Below, piece by piece: positions 14,612 through 22,917 of a stretch of DNA of 27,774 nucleotides. Each line of letters opens with the position of its first letter. Position 1 is the first letter of the stretch. Below the pieces are notes generated by a model, which worked only from the letters and a program-made list of their open reading frames with translations, was not told the origin of the DNA and did not search any database. A program made the translations under genes and the position numbers. Origin of the DNA: JBFMAE01 sp040756085 (GTDB taxonomy: Bacteria > Desulfobacterota > BSN033 > UBA1163); assembly GCA_040756085.1 (NCBI GenBank), contig JBFMAE010000364.1:1-27774 (forward strand), read 5' to 3'.

Positions 14612-16612
14612 ATGGTGACAGAAGCCATAAAAAAGAGGGTTGAAAAACTTCGTGAGGAGATCGAATATCATAACTTCCGTTATTATGTCCTTGATCAGCC
14701 GGAGATCTCCGATGCCAAATACGACCGCCTGTTAAGGGAGCTGGAGAAGATTGAAGAAGAAAACCCTGAACTCCGTTCCCCAAACTCACCTACCCAGAGG
14801 GTTGGCGCACCTCCTTTAGAAGCTTTCGAGATCGTCACCCATTCCATCCCCATGCTCAGTTTGGCCAATGCTTTCGACGAAACCGAGGTAAGGGATTTTG
14901 ATAAACGGGTAAAAAAATTTTTAGGGTCGCCCGCAGACGTAGAGTATGTCGCAGAGCCCAAACTTGACGGTCTGGCGGTTGAACTCGTTTATGAGCGTGG
15001 CCATTTAGTAGTGGGATCCACCCGCGGGGATGGGGTCAACGGTGAAAACATCACTCAGAACCTCCGCACCATCAAGACCATCCCGCTGCAACTGATCCGG
15101 AAGGAAATTCCACCCCCGGAACGGCTGGAGGTTCGGGGTGAAGTGATCATGCAACTCAATAAGTTCAAGGAGCTTAACCGTAAGCGCGAGGAGATGGGCG
15201 AACCCCAATTTGCCAACCCACGGAATGCTGCTGCGGGGTCGGTTCGCCAACTCGATTCAAAGATCACTGCGGAGCGGCCCCTCGAAATCTATTGCTATGG
15301 GCTGGGAGAGGTCAGAGGTCGGCCATTCAAAACCCATTGGGAGATCCTTCAGGCCTTTCCCAAATGGGGCCTCCGGGCCAATCCTCATATTCGCAGATGT
15401 CGAAATATTGAAGAGATCCTCAAATACTACCATGAGATCAATGAGAAGAGGGAAAACCTTCCCTATGAGATCGATGGAATCGTGATCAAGGTCGATCGTC
15501 TCGACCTCCAGACAAGGCTGGGTGAAATCTCTCGAAGCCCGCGCTGGGCATTGGCCTTTAAGTTTCAACCCAAACAGGAAACGACGAAGATCCTCGACAT
15601 CATTGTCCAGGTGGGGAGGACCGGAGCCCTCACACCAGTCGCTGTGATGGAGCCGGTGAAAGTTGGGGGGGTGGAGGTCAGCCGGGCCACGCTTCACAAT
15701 CAGGATGAGATTGATAAGAAAGATGTGAGAGTGGGCGATACAGTGGTGATTCAGAGGGCAGGAGATGTCATTCCTGAAGTGGTCCAGGTGATTACTTCGA
15801 AACGGAAAGGAACGGAAAAGAAGTTCAGGATGCCATCAAAATGCCCGGTGTGCGGGGCCGAAGTAATCAGAGAGGAGGTTATCCATCGATGTATCGGCCT
15901 GGACTGCCCTGCTCAATTAAAAGGTCGGATCAAACACTTTGCCTCCAAACGGGCAATGGATATCGAAGGCCTTGGCGTGAAACTGATTGATCAATTGGTG
16001 GAAACGGGTCTGGTTAAGGACGTTGCTGATATCTACTATATCAAAAAAGAAGAGTTCATCGAATTGGAGCGGTTGGCAGACAAATCAGCCCAAAACATCA
16101 TCGATGCTATTGAAAAGAGCAAAACGAAACCCTTATCCAAATTCCTCTATGCCTTGGGCATCCGACACGTAGGTGAATCTACTGCGGAAGACCTGGCTCG
16201 TCATTTCCCAAGACCGGACGATTTCTTCCACCTCCCGGAAGAGGATCTCATGGAGGTAGAAGGGATAGGTCCTGAAGTGGCGGCCAGCGTACATCAATTC
16301 TTCAGAGACAAGAAGAACAAAGAATCCATCGAACGATTGAAAAAGGCTGGGGTAAGGGTGATCGAACCTAAGATGAAGGAGAAGGGAAAGCTAACAGGTA
16401 GGGTTTTCGTTTTCACAGGAGCCCTCAAGGGCTTTGGTAGGGATGAGGCCAGAAATTTGGTGGAATCCTTAGGAGGGATGACTGCCTCCAGCGTCTCGAA
16501 GAAGGTGGACTTTGTGGTGGTCGGCGAGGATCCAGGCTCCAAATTCGATAAGGCCAAAGAATTAGGGATCAAGACCCTCACCGAAGAAGAATTTAAAAAG
16601 ATGATCGGATAA
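14612..16612 (+). CDS. ligA: NAD-dependent DNA ligase LigA
   Basis: LigA seals nicks in replication and repair using NAD+. The 666-residue product is full length. Domain Ia has the YRYYVLDQPEISDAKYDRL-type NAD-binding start at 23-40, followed by the nucleotidyl-transfer domain with the adenylated lysine in EPKLDG (K117), the OB fold, and a four-cysteine zinc finger (CPVC near 411 and CIGLDC near 427). Helix-hairpin-helix repeats follow (ALGIRHVGESTAEDL and EVEGIGPEVAASV), then a C-terminal BRCT domain from about 589 (GRVFVFTGALKGFGRDEAR). The ATG at 14612 is only 6 bp past the predicted -10 box. GGGAG sits one base before it, better placed for a GTG at 14615, so the exact start is uncertain by one codon. 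Confidence 0.97.
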   Translation: MVTEAIKKRVEKLREEIEYHNFRYYVLDQPEISDAKYDRLLRELEKIEEENPELRSPNSPTQRVGAPPLEAFEIVTHSIPMLSLANAFDETEVRDFDKRVKKFLGSPADVEYVAEPKLDGLAVELVYERGHLVVGSTRGDGVNGENITQNLRTIKTIPLQLIRKEIPPPERLEVRGEVIMQLNKFKELNRKREEMGEPQFANPRNAAAGSVRQLDSKITAERPLEIYCYGLGEVRGRPFKTHWEILQAFPKWGLRANPHIRRCRNIEEILKYYHEINEKRENLPYEIDGIVIKVDRLDLQTRLGEISRSPRWALAFKFQPKQETTKILDIIVQVGRTGALTPVAVMEPVKVGGVEVSRATLHNQDEIDKKDVRVGDTVVIQRAGDVIPEVVQVITSKRKGTEKKFRMPSKCPVCGAEVIREEVIHRCIGLDCPAQLKGRIKHFASKRAMDIEGLGVKLIDQLVETGLVKDVADIYYIKKEEFIELERLADKSAQNIIDAIEKSKTKPLSKFLYALGIRHVGESTAEDLARHFPRPDDFFHLPEEDLMEVEGIGPEVAASVHQFFRDKKNKESIERLKKAGVRVIEPKMKEKGKLTGRVFVFTGALKGFGRDEARNLVESLGGMTASSVSKKVDFVVVGEDPGSKFDKAKELGIKTLTEEEFKKMIG

Positions 16613-16745
16613 GTTCAGTAGCCTTTCATTAGAACAGTTCGTCTCGTTTCCTTCCCGAAAGTGTGATTTCTAAAATTTATCTTCCTATACAAAGACTTCA
16701 AAGAATAATCCTCAAAAAGATACTTGACCAATTCAAACCTAAGAC

Positions 16746-16838
16746 AACGTAACTTTGACTGGTGCAAACCTCTCCGGTGCAGCTTGGATTGATGGAACAA
16801 TATGCAAACCTGGTTCAATCGGGGAATGTAAGAAGTAA
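16746..16838 (+). pseudogene. C-terminal remnant of a pentapeptide-repeat protein
   Basis: The plus strand reads LTGANLSGAAWIDGT, then CKPGSIGECKK and a stop. The A(N/D)LxG pentapeptide pattern and the WIDG, C and GSIG tail are typical of the end of small pentapeptide-repeat proteins. Just upstream the frame breaks: a stop precedes it at 16743, and repeat-like LTNSNLRQRNF is found in another frame from about 16721. There is no start codon and the rest of the protein is missing. The remainder of the 434-bp gap between ligA and the next gene (16613-16720 and 16839-17046) shows nothing I can name beyond AT-rich sequence. Confidence 0.55.
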
Positions 16839-17046
16839 GTGCATCAATTGGGAGAATGAGGTCAAAAATATTCTCTTTCTCATTGTAATCTTCAGTTTTA
16901 ATAAAGGCCTGTAATTAAGCATTAGGTATTATTTTCTACGCCTGAAGCTCAAACTCCATGCGTACTTCCTAATCATTGATCGAGTCTCTCCAGGTGTTTT
17001 TTTCTTTTTTGATTTTAATAGGCTCTAAACTCTAAGAAGATGAGAA

Positions 17047-17448
17047 TTACAGGTAGCGGACTTTTTTCACGGCGGAGGAGACTGCATAGACTCGAATATT
17101 GTTGCTCTTGGGATCTGCTGGGAAAATAAAAAATCCTGGTCGGTTCGGATCATAGCCCAATGTTGTTCCGACGAGGACTTCCCCATCTCTAAACGTCACT
17201 TCAATTTTCCGACCAGAGGGTTTTTCTCCTTGAAGATACTCTTTCCGTTCATTATATAGGTAATTTCCAGTAAAATCCTGGACAAAGAAAACGGCCTTCA
17301 GATCTTTTATCAGAACCTCGACGGCCTCGCCCGAAGGTTTGGAGGCTGGATAAACATGGAAACGATCCTTATTCGGGAAGAAATCTTGGCTGAAGCCCTT
17401 GATCCTCCTGCCATTAGAATATCGTACAACCACTTTAACGGGTTCCAT
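17047..17448 (-). CDS. Hypothetical protein with two tandem copies of a small beta-rich domain (DUF6982-like)
   Basis: This is a 133-residue soluble protein with no signal peptide or membrane span. It is made of two related halves. In the first, VVVRYSNGRRIKGFSQDFFP starts near residue 6 and leads to RFHVYPA. In the second, IEVTFRDGEVLVGTTLGYDP starts near 82 and leads to GFFIFPAD. Both halves share the pattern V-R/T-F/Y-x-D/N-G-x4-G followed by an F-P segment, and each ends in an alternating hydrophobic strand before a charged residue. The layout recalls domains annotated DUF6982 in deltaproteobacterial proteins, sometimes next to PilZ domains, but that name is from memory. AAGGGAGA lies a few bases before the ATG at 17448. 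Function is unknown. It follows corA on the same strand after 78 bp. Confidence 0.75.
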   Translation of the reverse strand: MEPVKVVVRYSNGRRIKGFSQDFFPNKDRFHVYPASKPSGEAVEVLIKDLKAVFFVQDFTGNYLYNERKEYLQGEKPSGRKIEVTFRDGEVLVGTTLGYDPNRPGFFIFPADPKSNNIRVYAVSSAVKKVRYL

Positions 17449-17526
17449 TCAGTCTCCCTTCAGGTTCCAACGGGTGTGTAGATCATCCTATCAACCCCTT
17501 AGAATTATATACTCAATAGGCAAATT

Positions 17527-18591
17527 CTACAACCATTTCTTATTTCTGAAATAGATCAGCATGAAAACCCCAAGGATGAACATGATTAATAAAATAATGG
17601 GATAACCCCATCTCCACTCAAGCTCCGGCATATATTTAAAATTCATTCCATAAATCCCAGCAATAAAGGTAAGTGGAATAAAGATCGTAGCAATGATCGT
17701 CAATACCTTCATCACTGCATTCATTCGATTACTGATGCTCGAAAGATAAATATCGAGCATGCCGGAAACCATGTCCCGAAAGGTCTCCACCGTATCCATG
17801 ACCTGAATGGTATGGTCGTAAACATCTCTGAGATATATCCTGGTGGATTCTTGAATCAACGATAATTCTCCTCTTTCTAATCCTCCTATGACTTCTCTCA
17901 AAGGCCAAACCGCTTTCCGTAAAAATATCAACTCTCTTTTAAAATGATGGATCTCCTGCAAAGTTTCTGTAGCGGGATGAACTACGAGCTCCTCCTCCAG
18001 GAACTCTATTTTTTCTCCAAGTTTTTCCAGAACGATAAAATAGTTGTCAACAATTGCGTCTAACAAATTGTAAGCGAGATAATCCGCACCCATTTTCCTA
18101 ATGCGTCCCTTACCATTTCTGATTCGTTCTCTGACCGGGTTAAAAACATCTCCTTCTCTCTCTTGAAAAGAAATAACAAAATTTGGACCGAGGATTAAAC
18201 TGATCTGTTCTGTAATGATCTCTTTACTTTTATCCATGTAAACAATCATTTTTAAAACAATATATAGATACTCACCGTAATCCTCCATTTTGGGACGCTG
18301 ATCCGTATTGAGAATATCCTCCATCACCAGTGGGTGAAATCCATAAAAATGACCCAACTTTTCCAAAACCTCAACTTGATGAAGACCATCGATATTGATC
18401 CACGTCACAGTGGACGTATTTCTGAAAGGGAAGCATTCCTCAATCGTCTTTATTTCCCTCTCCTCAAAATGTGTTTCATCATAATCTAAGATGGTAATCT
18501 TTAGCGCTTCGGTCTTTCTCTCACCAATATGAACCAAGGTCCCGGGTGGAAGACCCGCTTTTTTCGACCTTTTCTTAACCCACTTTGGCAT
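17527..18591 (-). CDS. corA: CorA-family magnesium/cobalt transporter
   Basis: CorA forms a pentameric inner-membrane channel for Mg2+ (and Co2+). The 354-residue product has a large soluble N-terminal funnel domain, with TWINIDGLHQVEVLEKLG near 63 and the family signature HPLVMEDILNTDQRPKMEDY starting near 86. A long acidic helix follows, then two C-terminal membrane helices. The selectivity motif YGMN is at 314-317, at the end of the first helix, and a basic tail (FRNKKWL) follows the second, as in authentic CorA. The ATG at 18591 follows GGAAGGTGAAGAAGG. It is divergent from the DUF47-PiT operon. I see no Mg2+-sensing leader in the 180-bp upstream gap. Confidence 0.93.
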   Translation of the reverse strand: MPKWVKKRSKKAGLPPGTLVHIGERKTEALKITILDYDETHFEEREIKTIEECFPFRNTSTVTWINIDGLHQVEVLEKLGHFYGFHPLVMEDILNTDQRPKMEDYGEYLYIVLKMIVYMDKSKEIITEQISLILGPNFVISFQEREGDVFNPVRERIRNGKGRIRKMGADYLAYNLLDAIVDNYFIVLEKLGEKIEFLEEELVVHPATETLQEIHHFKRELIFLRKAVWPLREVIGGLERGELSLIQESTRIYLRDVYDHTIQVMDTVETFRDMVSGMLDIYLSSISNRMNAVMKVLTIIATIFIPLTFIAGIYGMNFKYMPELEWRWGYPIILLIMFILGVFMLIYFRNKKWL

Positions 18592-18752
18592 CCTTCTTCA
18601 CCTTCCGTATCTTGTGATAAAGCATCTATCGTACGGGACGATTGTATTTGTTGGCCATCAATATTTTCTGAGCTTCCTCTCTACTTCTATGAATGACACT
18701 ATATTAATTCTGAATGGGTTGAGGGTCAAGGAAATTTTGCAAAGAAGGCGCA

Positions 18753-18782
18753 TTGACATGACCCAATTTTTTTGGCCATAAT
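18753..18782 (+). promoter_or_regulatory. Predicted promoter of the DUF47-PiT operon
   Basis: TTGACA at 18753-18758 and CATAAT at 18777-18782 are separated by 18 bp. Transcription would start about 18789, giving a 25-nt leader that contains the AAGGAGG of the DUF47 gene. This places the longer open frame (from 18772) upstream of the message start and supports the start at 18814. Confidence 0.7.
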
Positions 18783-18813
18783 GTCGGAAACAATTATCTC
18801 AAGGAGGCATGTT

Positions 18814-19467
18814 ATGGTAATTTTTAGAAAAAAGAAGGAAGAAGAGGTTGCGAGAATGATTATTCAGCACTTGAATAAAGTTCAAGAATGTCTCGAACAA
18901 ACCCAAAAGATGATGATCGACTATATGGGAGACCAGATTGAAGAGGCAAAATCGGATGCCTTGAAAACGGACCATCTGGAGACAGAGGCTGATCATATCC
19001 GGCGCTCCATCGTGGACTCCCTCTACAGGGGAGCTTTTCTGCCCATCTTTCGAGTAGAAATCCATAACTTTGTTGAAAAGGTCGATCTGATCGCCGACAA
19101 TGCAGAAATATGTAGTGACCTCTTTCTGGGACAACGTCCTAAAATTTCTGAAGAGTTCAAGGAGAGATTTCTTAAGGTGATGCAGGACACCCTACCCATG
19201 TATCACTGTCTTAAAGAGGCAACCGAAAATTTCTTTACAAAAGGTGACCACGAGTTCATCAGAAAGAAAGTGACCGAAATTGGAATCTCAGAATCCGCCA
19301 TTGATGATGAGGAATGGAAACTCACACGCGATATTTTCACCTCTGACCTGCAACTGGCTGAAAAGAACCATCTGAAGCGATGTCTGGAAAAGGTGACCAG
19401 TATGTCGGATCAGATTGAAGATACTTCGGATTGGCTCGAGGTCCTGCTGATCAGCAGTAAAGTTTGA
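18814..19467 (+). CDS. PhoU-like DUF47 (TIGR00153) protein
   Basis: This 217-residue all-helical cytoplasmic protein belongs to the DUF47 family, distant relatives of PhoU that are usually encoded directly before a PiT transporter and are thought to regulate it. Visible features are the FRKKKEEEVARM start, a long helix LNKVQECLEQTQKMMIDYM, then LKTDHLETEADHIRRSIVDSLY, whose E/D-x-x-x-D/E pattern recalls the metal-binding helices of PhoU, and VEKVDLIADNAE later. The ATG at 18814 has AAGGAGG 6 nt upstream. The frame is open 14 codons further up, but that part holds the promoter. The gap to the PiT gene is 43 bp. Confidence 0.9.
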   Translation: MVIFRKKKEEEVARMIIQHLNKVQECLEQTQKMMIDYMGDQIEEAKSDALKTDHLETEADHIRRSIVDSLYRGAFLPIFRVEIHNFVEKVDLIADNAEICSDLFLGQRPKISEEFKERFLKVMQDTLPMYHCLKEATENFFTKGDHEFIRKKVTEIGISESAIDDEEWKLTRDIFTSDLQLAEKNHLKRCLEKVTSMSDQIEDTSDWLEVLLISSKV

Positions 19468-19510
19468 TTACATTAGCTTTTCTAAAATCATCTGATGTGG
19501 AGAAAAGAAA

Positions 19511-20434
19511 ATGTGGGAAGTCTCAGCAGGAATCTTCATGGGCTGGAGCCTCGGAAGTAATGATTCCGCCAATATCTTTGGTACAGGGGTAGGGGCAAAA
19601 ATCATCAAGTATCGAACCGCCATTATCTTAATCTCCGTTTTCGTTGTGATCGGGGCATTGGTGGAAGGAGAAAAATGCTTTGCGACAGTGGGAGAATTAT
19701 CAAGACTTGACAGTAAGATGGCCTTTTTTACTGCCCTTTCGGCAGGAATCATCGTCAGCCTTTTCACCTTCTATGGAATACCCGTTTCTACTTCTCAAGC
19801 CATTATCGGATCTTTGTTAGGGGCAGGCCTTCACTCGGGGATACTGGATTTCAGCAAACTCTACAAGGTGGTGATTTGCTGGATATTAAGCCCTATTGGG
19901 GCGGCCTTCACCAGTTTTTTCTTATATCACCTCCTTGGAAGGTTCATCGATCGTTTCCTGAAGAAACCAATCTTCCGAGATATCTTTATTAAATGGGGAT
20001 TGTTATTTGCGGGATGTTTTGGTGCTTATGCCCTGGGATCAAACAACGTGGCAAACGTGACAGGGGTCTATGTGGGCTCAGGCATTCTTGCCCCTTTTTA
20101 TGGAGCTCTGATTGGAAGCCTGAGTATCGTTCTGGGGGTTCTCACTTACAGCCGAAAAGTCATGGAGACCGTGGGTAAAAAAATCGTCGCTTTAGATGGA
20201 TACTCCGCTTTTATTGCCGAATTGTCAGCCGCGATCATTGTTGAAATATTTACACAAGTTGGGGTTCCTGTCTCTACTTCTCAAGCCATCGTGGGAGCAG
20301 TTGCCGGAGTGGGTTTGGTGAAGGGAGTCAGGGCGGTGAGCATCAGAAGCCTTGTCGAAATCTTCGTGGGGTGGATTTCGACCCCATTATCCGGAGGACT
20401 CCTCAGTTATTTTTTATTAGTCATTTTTCTATAA
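19511..20434 (+). CDS. Inorganic phosphate transporter, PiT family
   Basis: PiT permeases take up (metal-)phosphate by cation symport. The 307-residue membrane protein shows the duplicated family signature: GSNDSANIFGTGVG at 15-28 and GSNNVANVTGVYVG at 176-189. The motif PVSTSQAI appears twice, at 91-98 and near 254, reflecting the internal inverted duplication of the fold. It is compact, at the short end for PiT proteins, and lacks the large central loop of E. coli PitA. GGAG precedes the ATG by about 9 nt. Pairing with the upstream DUF47 gene strongly supports a phosphate role; sulfate permeases of the same superfamily are less likely. Confidence 0.93.
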   Translation: MWEVSAGIFMGWSLGSNDSANIFGTGVGAKIIKYRTAIILISVFVVIGALVEGEKCFATVGELSRLDSKMAFFTALSAGIIVSLFTFYGIPVSTSQAIIGSLLGAGLHSGILDFSKLYKVVICWILSPIGAAFTSFFLYHLLGRFIDRFLKKPIFRDIFIKWGLLFAGCFGAYALGSNNVANVTGVYVGSGILAPFYGALIGSLSIVLGVLTYSRKVMETVGKKIVALDGYSAFIAELSAAIIVEIFTQVGVPVSTSQAIVGAVAGVGLVKGVRAVSIRSLVEIFVGWISTPLSGGLLSYFLLVIFL

Positions 20435-20468
20435 ATTGATCCACCTAATCTTTTAAGGGAATTAAGTC

Positions 20469-21392
20469 ATGATGAAGAAGGTGATCATTGATTGTGATGT
20501 GGGGGTGGATGACGCCCTAGCCTTAATCCTTGCCTTTCATTCACCTGAACTGGATGTAAAAGCCGTTACCGGAGTGAATGGAAATGTCCCATTGGAGAGG
20601 GTATTCAAAAATATCCAAAAAGTCCTTTCTCTCATCCGTCCACAGTCTAACCCTCTTATTGCCAAGGGTGCAAATCAACCCTTAAGGGGTCAAACCATTT
20701 ATGCCCATTCCGTCCATGGGAAAGATGGATTGGGTGGAGCTAAAATAGAGCGCGGGGAAAAGGAATGGTGGGAAATTTATTCAGGCCCTGCGGACGACCT
20801 CATCACAAATATGGCCTATCAATATCAAGATGAATTGACTCTGATTGCCGTCGGCCCTCTTACTAATTTGGCATTAGGACTCCAGAGAGATCCGGAAGCG
20901 ATGAAAAAGATAAAAGAGGTCGTGATCATGGGTGGAGCCGTTCGAACGAAAGGGAATATCACACCCTATGCAGAATTTAATATCTTTTCCGATCCCCTGG
21001 CAGCAAAAATGGTCTTCAAATCCGGATTGCCCATCACACTGGTCCCGCTTGATGTCACGCATCAGGTCTCTCTCACCTCGGAATGGGTGGAAGAGAGGGT
21101 GAACCCCATTCACAATGCCTTTTCTCAATTTGTCATTGAAGCCACTGGCTACGATCTCACCGCTCATCGGTTCAGAGAAAAGGAACAAACCTATCTCCAT
21201 GACCCCCTGGCTGTGGGTGTGGCGATTAACCCGGACCTGGTGAGAAAGGAAAGATTGGCCATTGATGTCGAGAGTCAAGAAGGAGAGCATTATGGCCAGA
21301 TCTCCGAATCTTCAGGAGATCCTAATATCGAAGTTTATCTCGAGGTAGATGCAAAGGGATTTTTAGAACTCTTTGTATCCAGGTTGGAATAA
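20469..21392 (+). CDS. Inosine-uridine-preferring nucleoside hydrolase family protein
   Basis: This family hydrolyses ribonucleosides to free base and ribose using a Ca2+ ion. The 307-residue product carries the N-terminal Ca2+-binding aspartate cluster DCDVGVDDALAL at 8-19, a slight variant of the usual DTDPGxDD. It also has AVGPLTNLAL near 127, VVIMGGAV near 151, TPYAEFNIFSDP near 165, and HDPLAV at 244-249, which supplies the last Ca2+ ligand and catalytic-site residues. Substrate preference cannot be read from the sequence. It starts 34 bp after the PiT gene with AAGGGA upstream, and the ribokinase gene begins 3 bp after its stop. Free ribose made here could be phosphorylated by that kinase. 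Confidence 0.92.
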   Translation: MMKKVIIDCDVGVDDALALILAFHSPELDVKAVTGVNGNVPLERVFKNIQKVLSLIRPQSNPLIAKGANQPLRGQTIYAHSVHGKDGLGGAKIERGEKEWWEIYSGPADDLITNMAYQYQDELTLIAVGPLTNLALGLQRDPEAMKKIKEVVIMGGAVRTKGNITPYAEFNIFSDPLAAKMVFKSGLPITLVPLDVTHQVSLTSEWVEERVNPIHNAFSQFVIEATGYDLTAHRFREKEQTYLHDPLAVGVAINPDLVRKERLAIDVESQEGEHYGQISESSGDPNIEVYLEVDAKGFLELFVSRLE

Positions 21393-21395
21393 CCC

Positions 21396-22331
21396 ATGCC
21401 AGATAAAATTTTCGTTCTCGGCAGTTCAAATATCGACTTCATTCTCAGGATTCCTCGATTCCATCATCCTGGCGAAACCATCATGGGAGAAAACCTGATC
21501 AGCGTCTTCGGTGGGAAAGGGGCGAACCAGTCCATTGCATCAAAACGATTGGGGGGAAAAGTAATTTTCATAACCAAGTTGGGTAATGACTATTATGGAA
21601 AAACCTATCGGCAATACCTGATTAAAAATGGTCTTGATCAGAAATTTCTTCTCATGGATAAAAAACTTCCGACAGGGGTGGCCTTGATCGAGTTGACTCC
21701 AAAAGGAGAGAACCGGATCATTGTTTCTCCCGGAGCCAATGGTTCCCTATCAGAAGACGATTTGAAAAAGACTATTTCCTTCTGGAGAAAGATCAATGTC
21801 TTTGTGACCCAACTAGAGATTCCTTTTCCAACGGTCAAGATGGGATTGAAGATGGCAAAAGAGTATGGTGCCCTCACCCTCCTCAATCCATCACCTCCTG
21901 TTCAACTTTCATCCAACATCCTTTCCTTAGTCGATTTTGTGGTGCCCAATGAATGGGAGGCTCAGTTTCTGACAGGGATAAAGTGGAAGGGGGATCGGGA
22001 GATTCGAAACATTGCCAAAAGATTGCTGGAAATGGGAGTAAAAAATGTAGTGATCACTTTAGGTTCCAAAGGCCTCTTTTTCAAAAACATGAACGAAGAA
22101 ATTTGGATGAAGGCATTCAGGGTGAATGTGGTCGATACCACGGCAGCAGGAGATGCCTTCATGGGGGCACTCGCTTGCGGCCTCTCGGAAGGGAAATCGA
22201 TTCGTGAAGTTTTAAAGTTCGCAAATGGGGCGGGTGCCCTTACGACAACAAAACTTGGAGCCCAACCCTCCCTCCCTAAAAGAAAAGACCTCGAGAAGTT
22301 TCTCTCCAAGAAGAAGCCTCAGAAGGGATAG
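21396..22331 (+). CDS. rbsK: PfkB-family sugar kinase, probably ribokinase
   Basis: The 311-residue product belongs to the PfkB family. It has the N-terminal substrate motif GGKGANQ at 39-45, where ribokinases bind ribose. It also has NPSP at 164-167, NEWE near 185, and the catalytic and anion-hole motif DTTAAGDAF at 247-255, with the same DTTAAGD form as E. coli ribokinase; D253 is the likely base. Ribokinase makes ribose 5-phosphate from ribose and ATP. The 3-bp gap to the nucleoside hydrolase makes a ribose-salvage pair likely. Other PfkB sugars (adenosine, fructose derivatives) remain possible. Confidence 0.87.
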   Translation: MPDKIFVLGSSNIDFILRIPRFHHPGETIMGENLISVFGGKGANQSIASKRLGGKVIFITKLGNDYYGKTYRQYLIKNGLDQKFLLMDKKLPTGVALIELTPKGENRIIVSPGANGSLSEDDLKKTISFWRKINVFVTQLEIPFPTVKMGLKMAKEYGALTLLNPSPPVQLSSNILSLVDFVVPNEWEAQFLTGIKWKGDREIRNIAKRLLEMGVKNVVITLGSKGLFFKNMNEEIWMKAFRVNVVDTTAAGDAFMGALACGLSEGKSIREVLKFANGAGALTTTKLGAQPSLPKRKDLEKFLSKKKPQKG

Positions 22332-22339
22332 CTATCCGG

Positions 22340-22368
22340 TTGACTTCTCCATCCAACTACACTATCCT
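22340..22368 (+). promoter_or_regulatory. Predicted nitroreductase promoter
   Basis: TTGACT at 22340-22345, a 17-bp spacer and TATCCT at 22363-22368 precede the nitroreductase gene. Its AAAGGAG (22388-22394) sits 6 nt before the ATG. This suggests the gene has its own transcript rather than depending on the phosphate/nucleoside operon. Confidence 0.55.
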
Positions 22369-22400
22369 AATGGGTATCGCTGTCCCGAAAGGAGCCACAC

Positions 22401-22907
22401 ATGAACGATGTAATACATACCATTAAAAATCGAAGGACGATTCGGAAATTCAAACCTGATCCAATTGAGGAAGAGAAACTCCAGATGATCCTTGAAGCGG
22501 GAAGATGGGCACCCTCCTTCAGCAACCTTCAACCATGGAAATTTATCGTCACGAGAGACCAGAATTTAAAAAATGCATTGGACAAGGCGGCCAGGGAGAG
22601 CGTCCTCCATCTTGGAATCAATGAGGCACCCGTTGTCATTCTCGTTTGTGTGGACCGCCGGATCGATCCCCTTCATGCCATCGAAGCCGGAGCCGCTGCC
22701 ACACAGAATATCACCTTAGCTGCCCATAGTCTGGGGCTGGGGGCTGGCTGGATCGGGATCTGGGGGACGGAAGCGGAAACCGCTATTCAAAAACTCTTCC
22801 AATTCCCTGAGACGACCCGTGCGGTCTCTCTGGTTCCCATCGGAGCCCCGGATGAGTCTCCAAAAGGTGACCGGAAACCCCTCGAGGAGTTCATCCAATA
22901 TCGATGA
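22401..22907 (+). CDS. Nitroreductase-family FMN oxidoreductase
   Basis: This 168-residue protein is a compact member of the nitroreductase superfamily, FMN flavoenzymes that reduce nitro groups, quinones or other acceptors with NAD(P)H. It shows the N-terminal FMN-phosphate motif RRTIRKFKPDPI at 12-23, APSFSNLQPWKFIV at 37-50, a central AGAAATQNITLAAHSLGLG, and the C-terminal VSLVPIGAPDE segment followed by KPLEEFI. The natural substrate cannot be deduced. It converges on the dehydrogenase gene, with only 10 bp between stops and no obvious hairpin terminator. Confidence 0.92.
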   Translation: MNDVIHTIKNRRTIRKFKPDPIEEEKLQMILEAGRWAPSFSNLQPWKFIVTRDQNLKNALDKAARESVLHLGINEAPVVILVCVDRRIDPLHAIEAGAAATQNITLAAHSLGLGAGWIGIWGTEAETAIQKLFQFPETTRAVSLVPIGAPDESPKGDRKPLEEFIQYR

Positions 22908-22917
22908 AGAAATTTCC

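Noticed and set aside
16615..16818. 67-residue minus-strand frame after ligA
   Set aside because: It is antisense to the pentapeptide-repeat remnant and has no family resemblance or ribosome-binding site.
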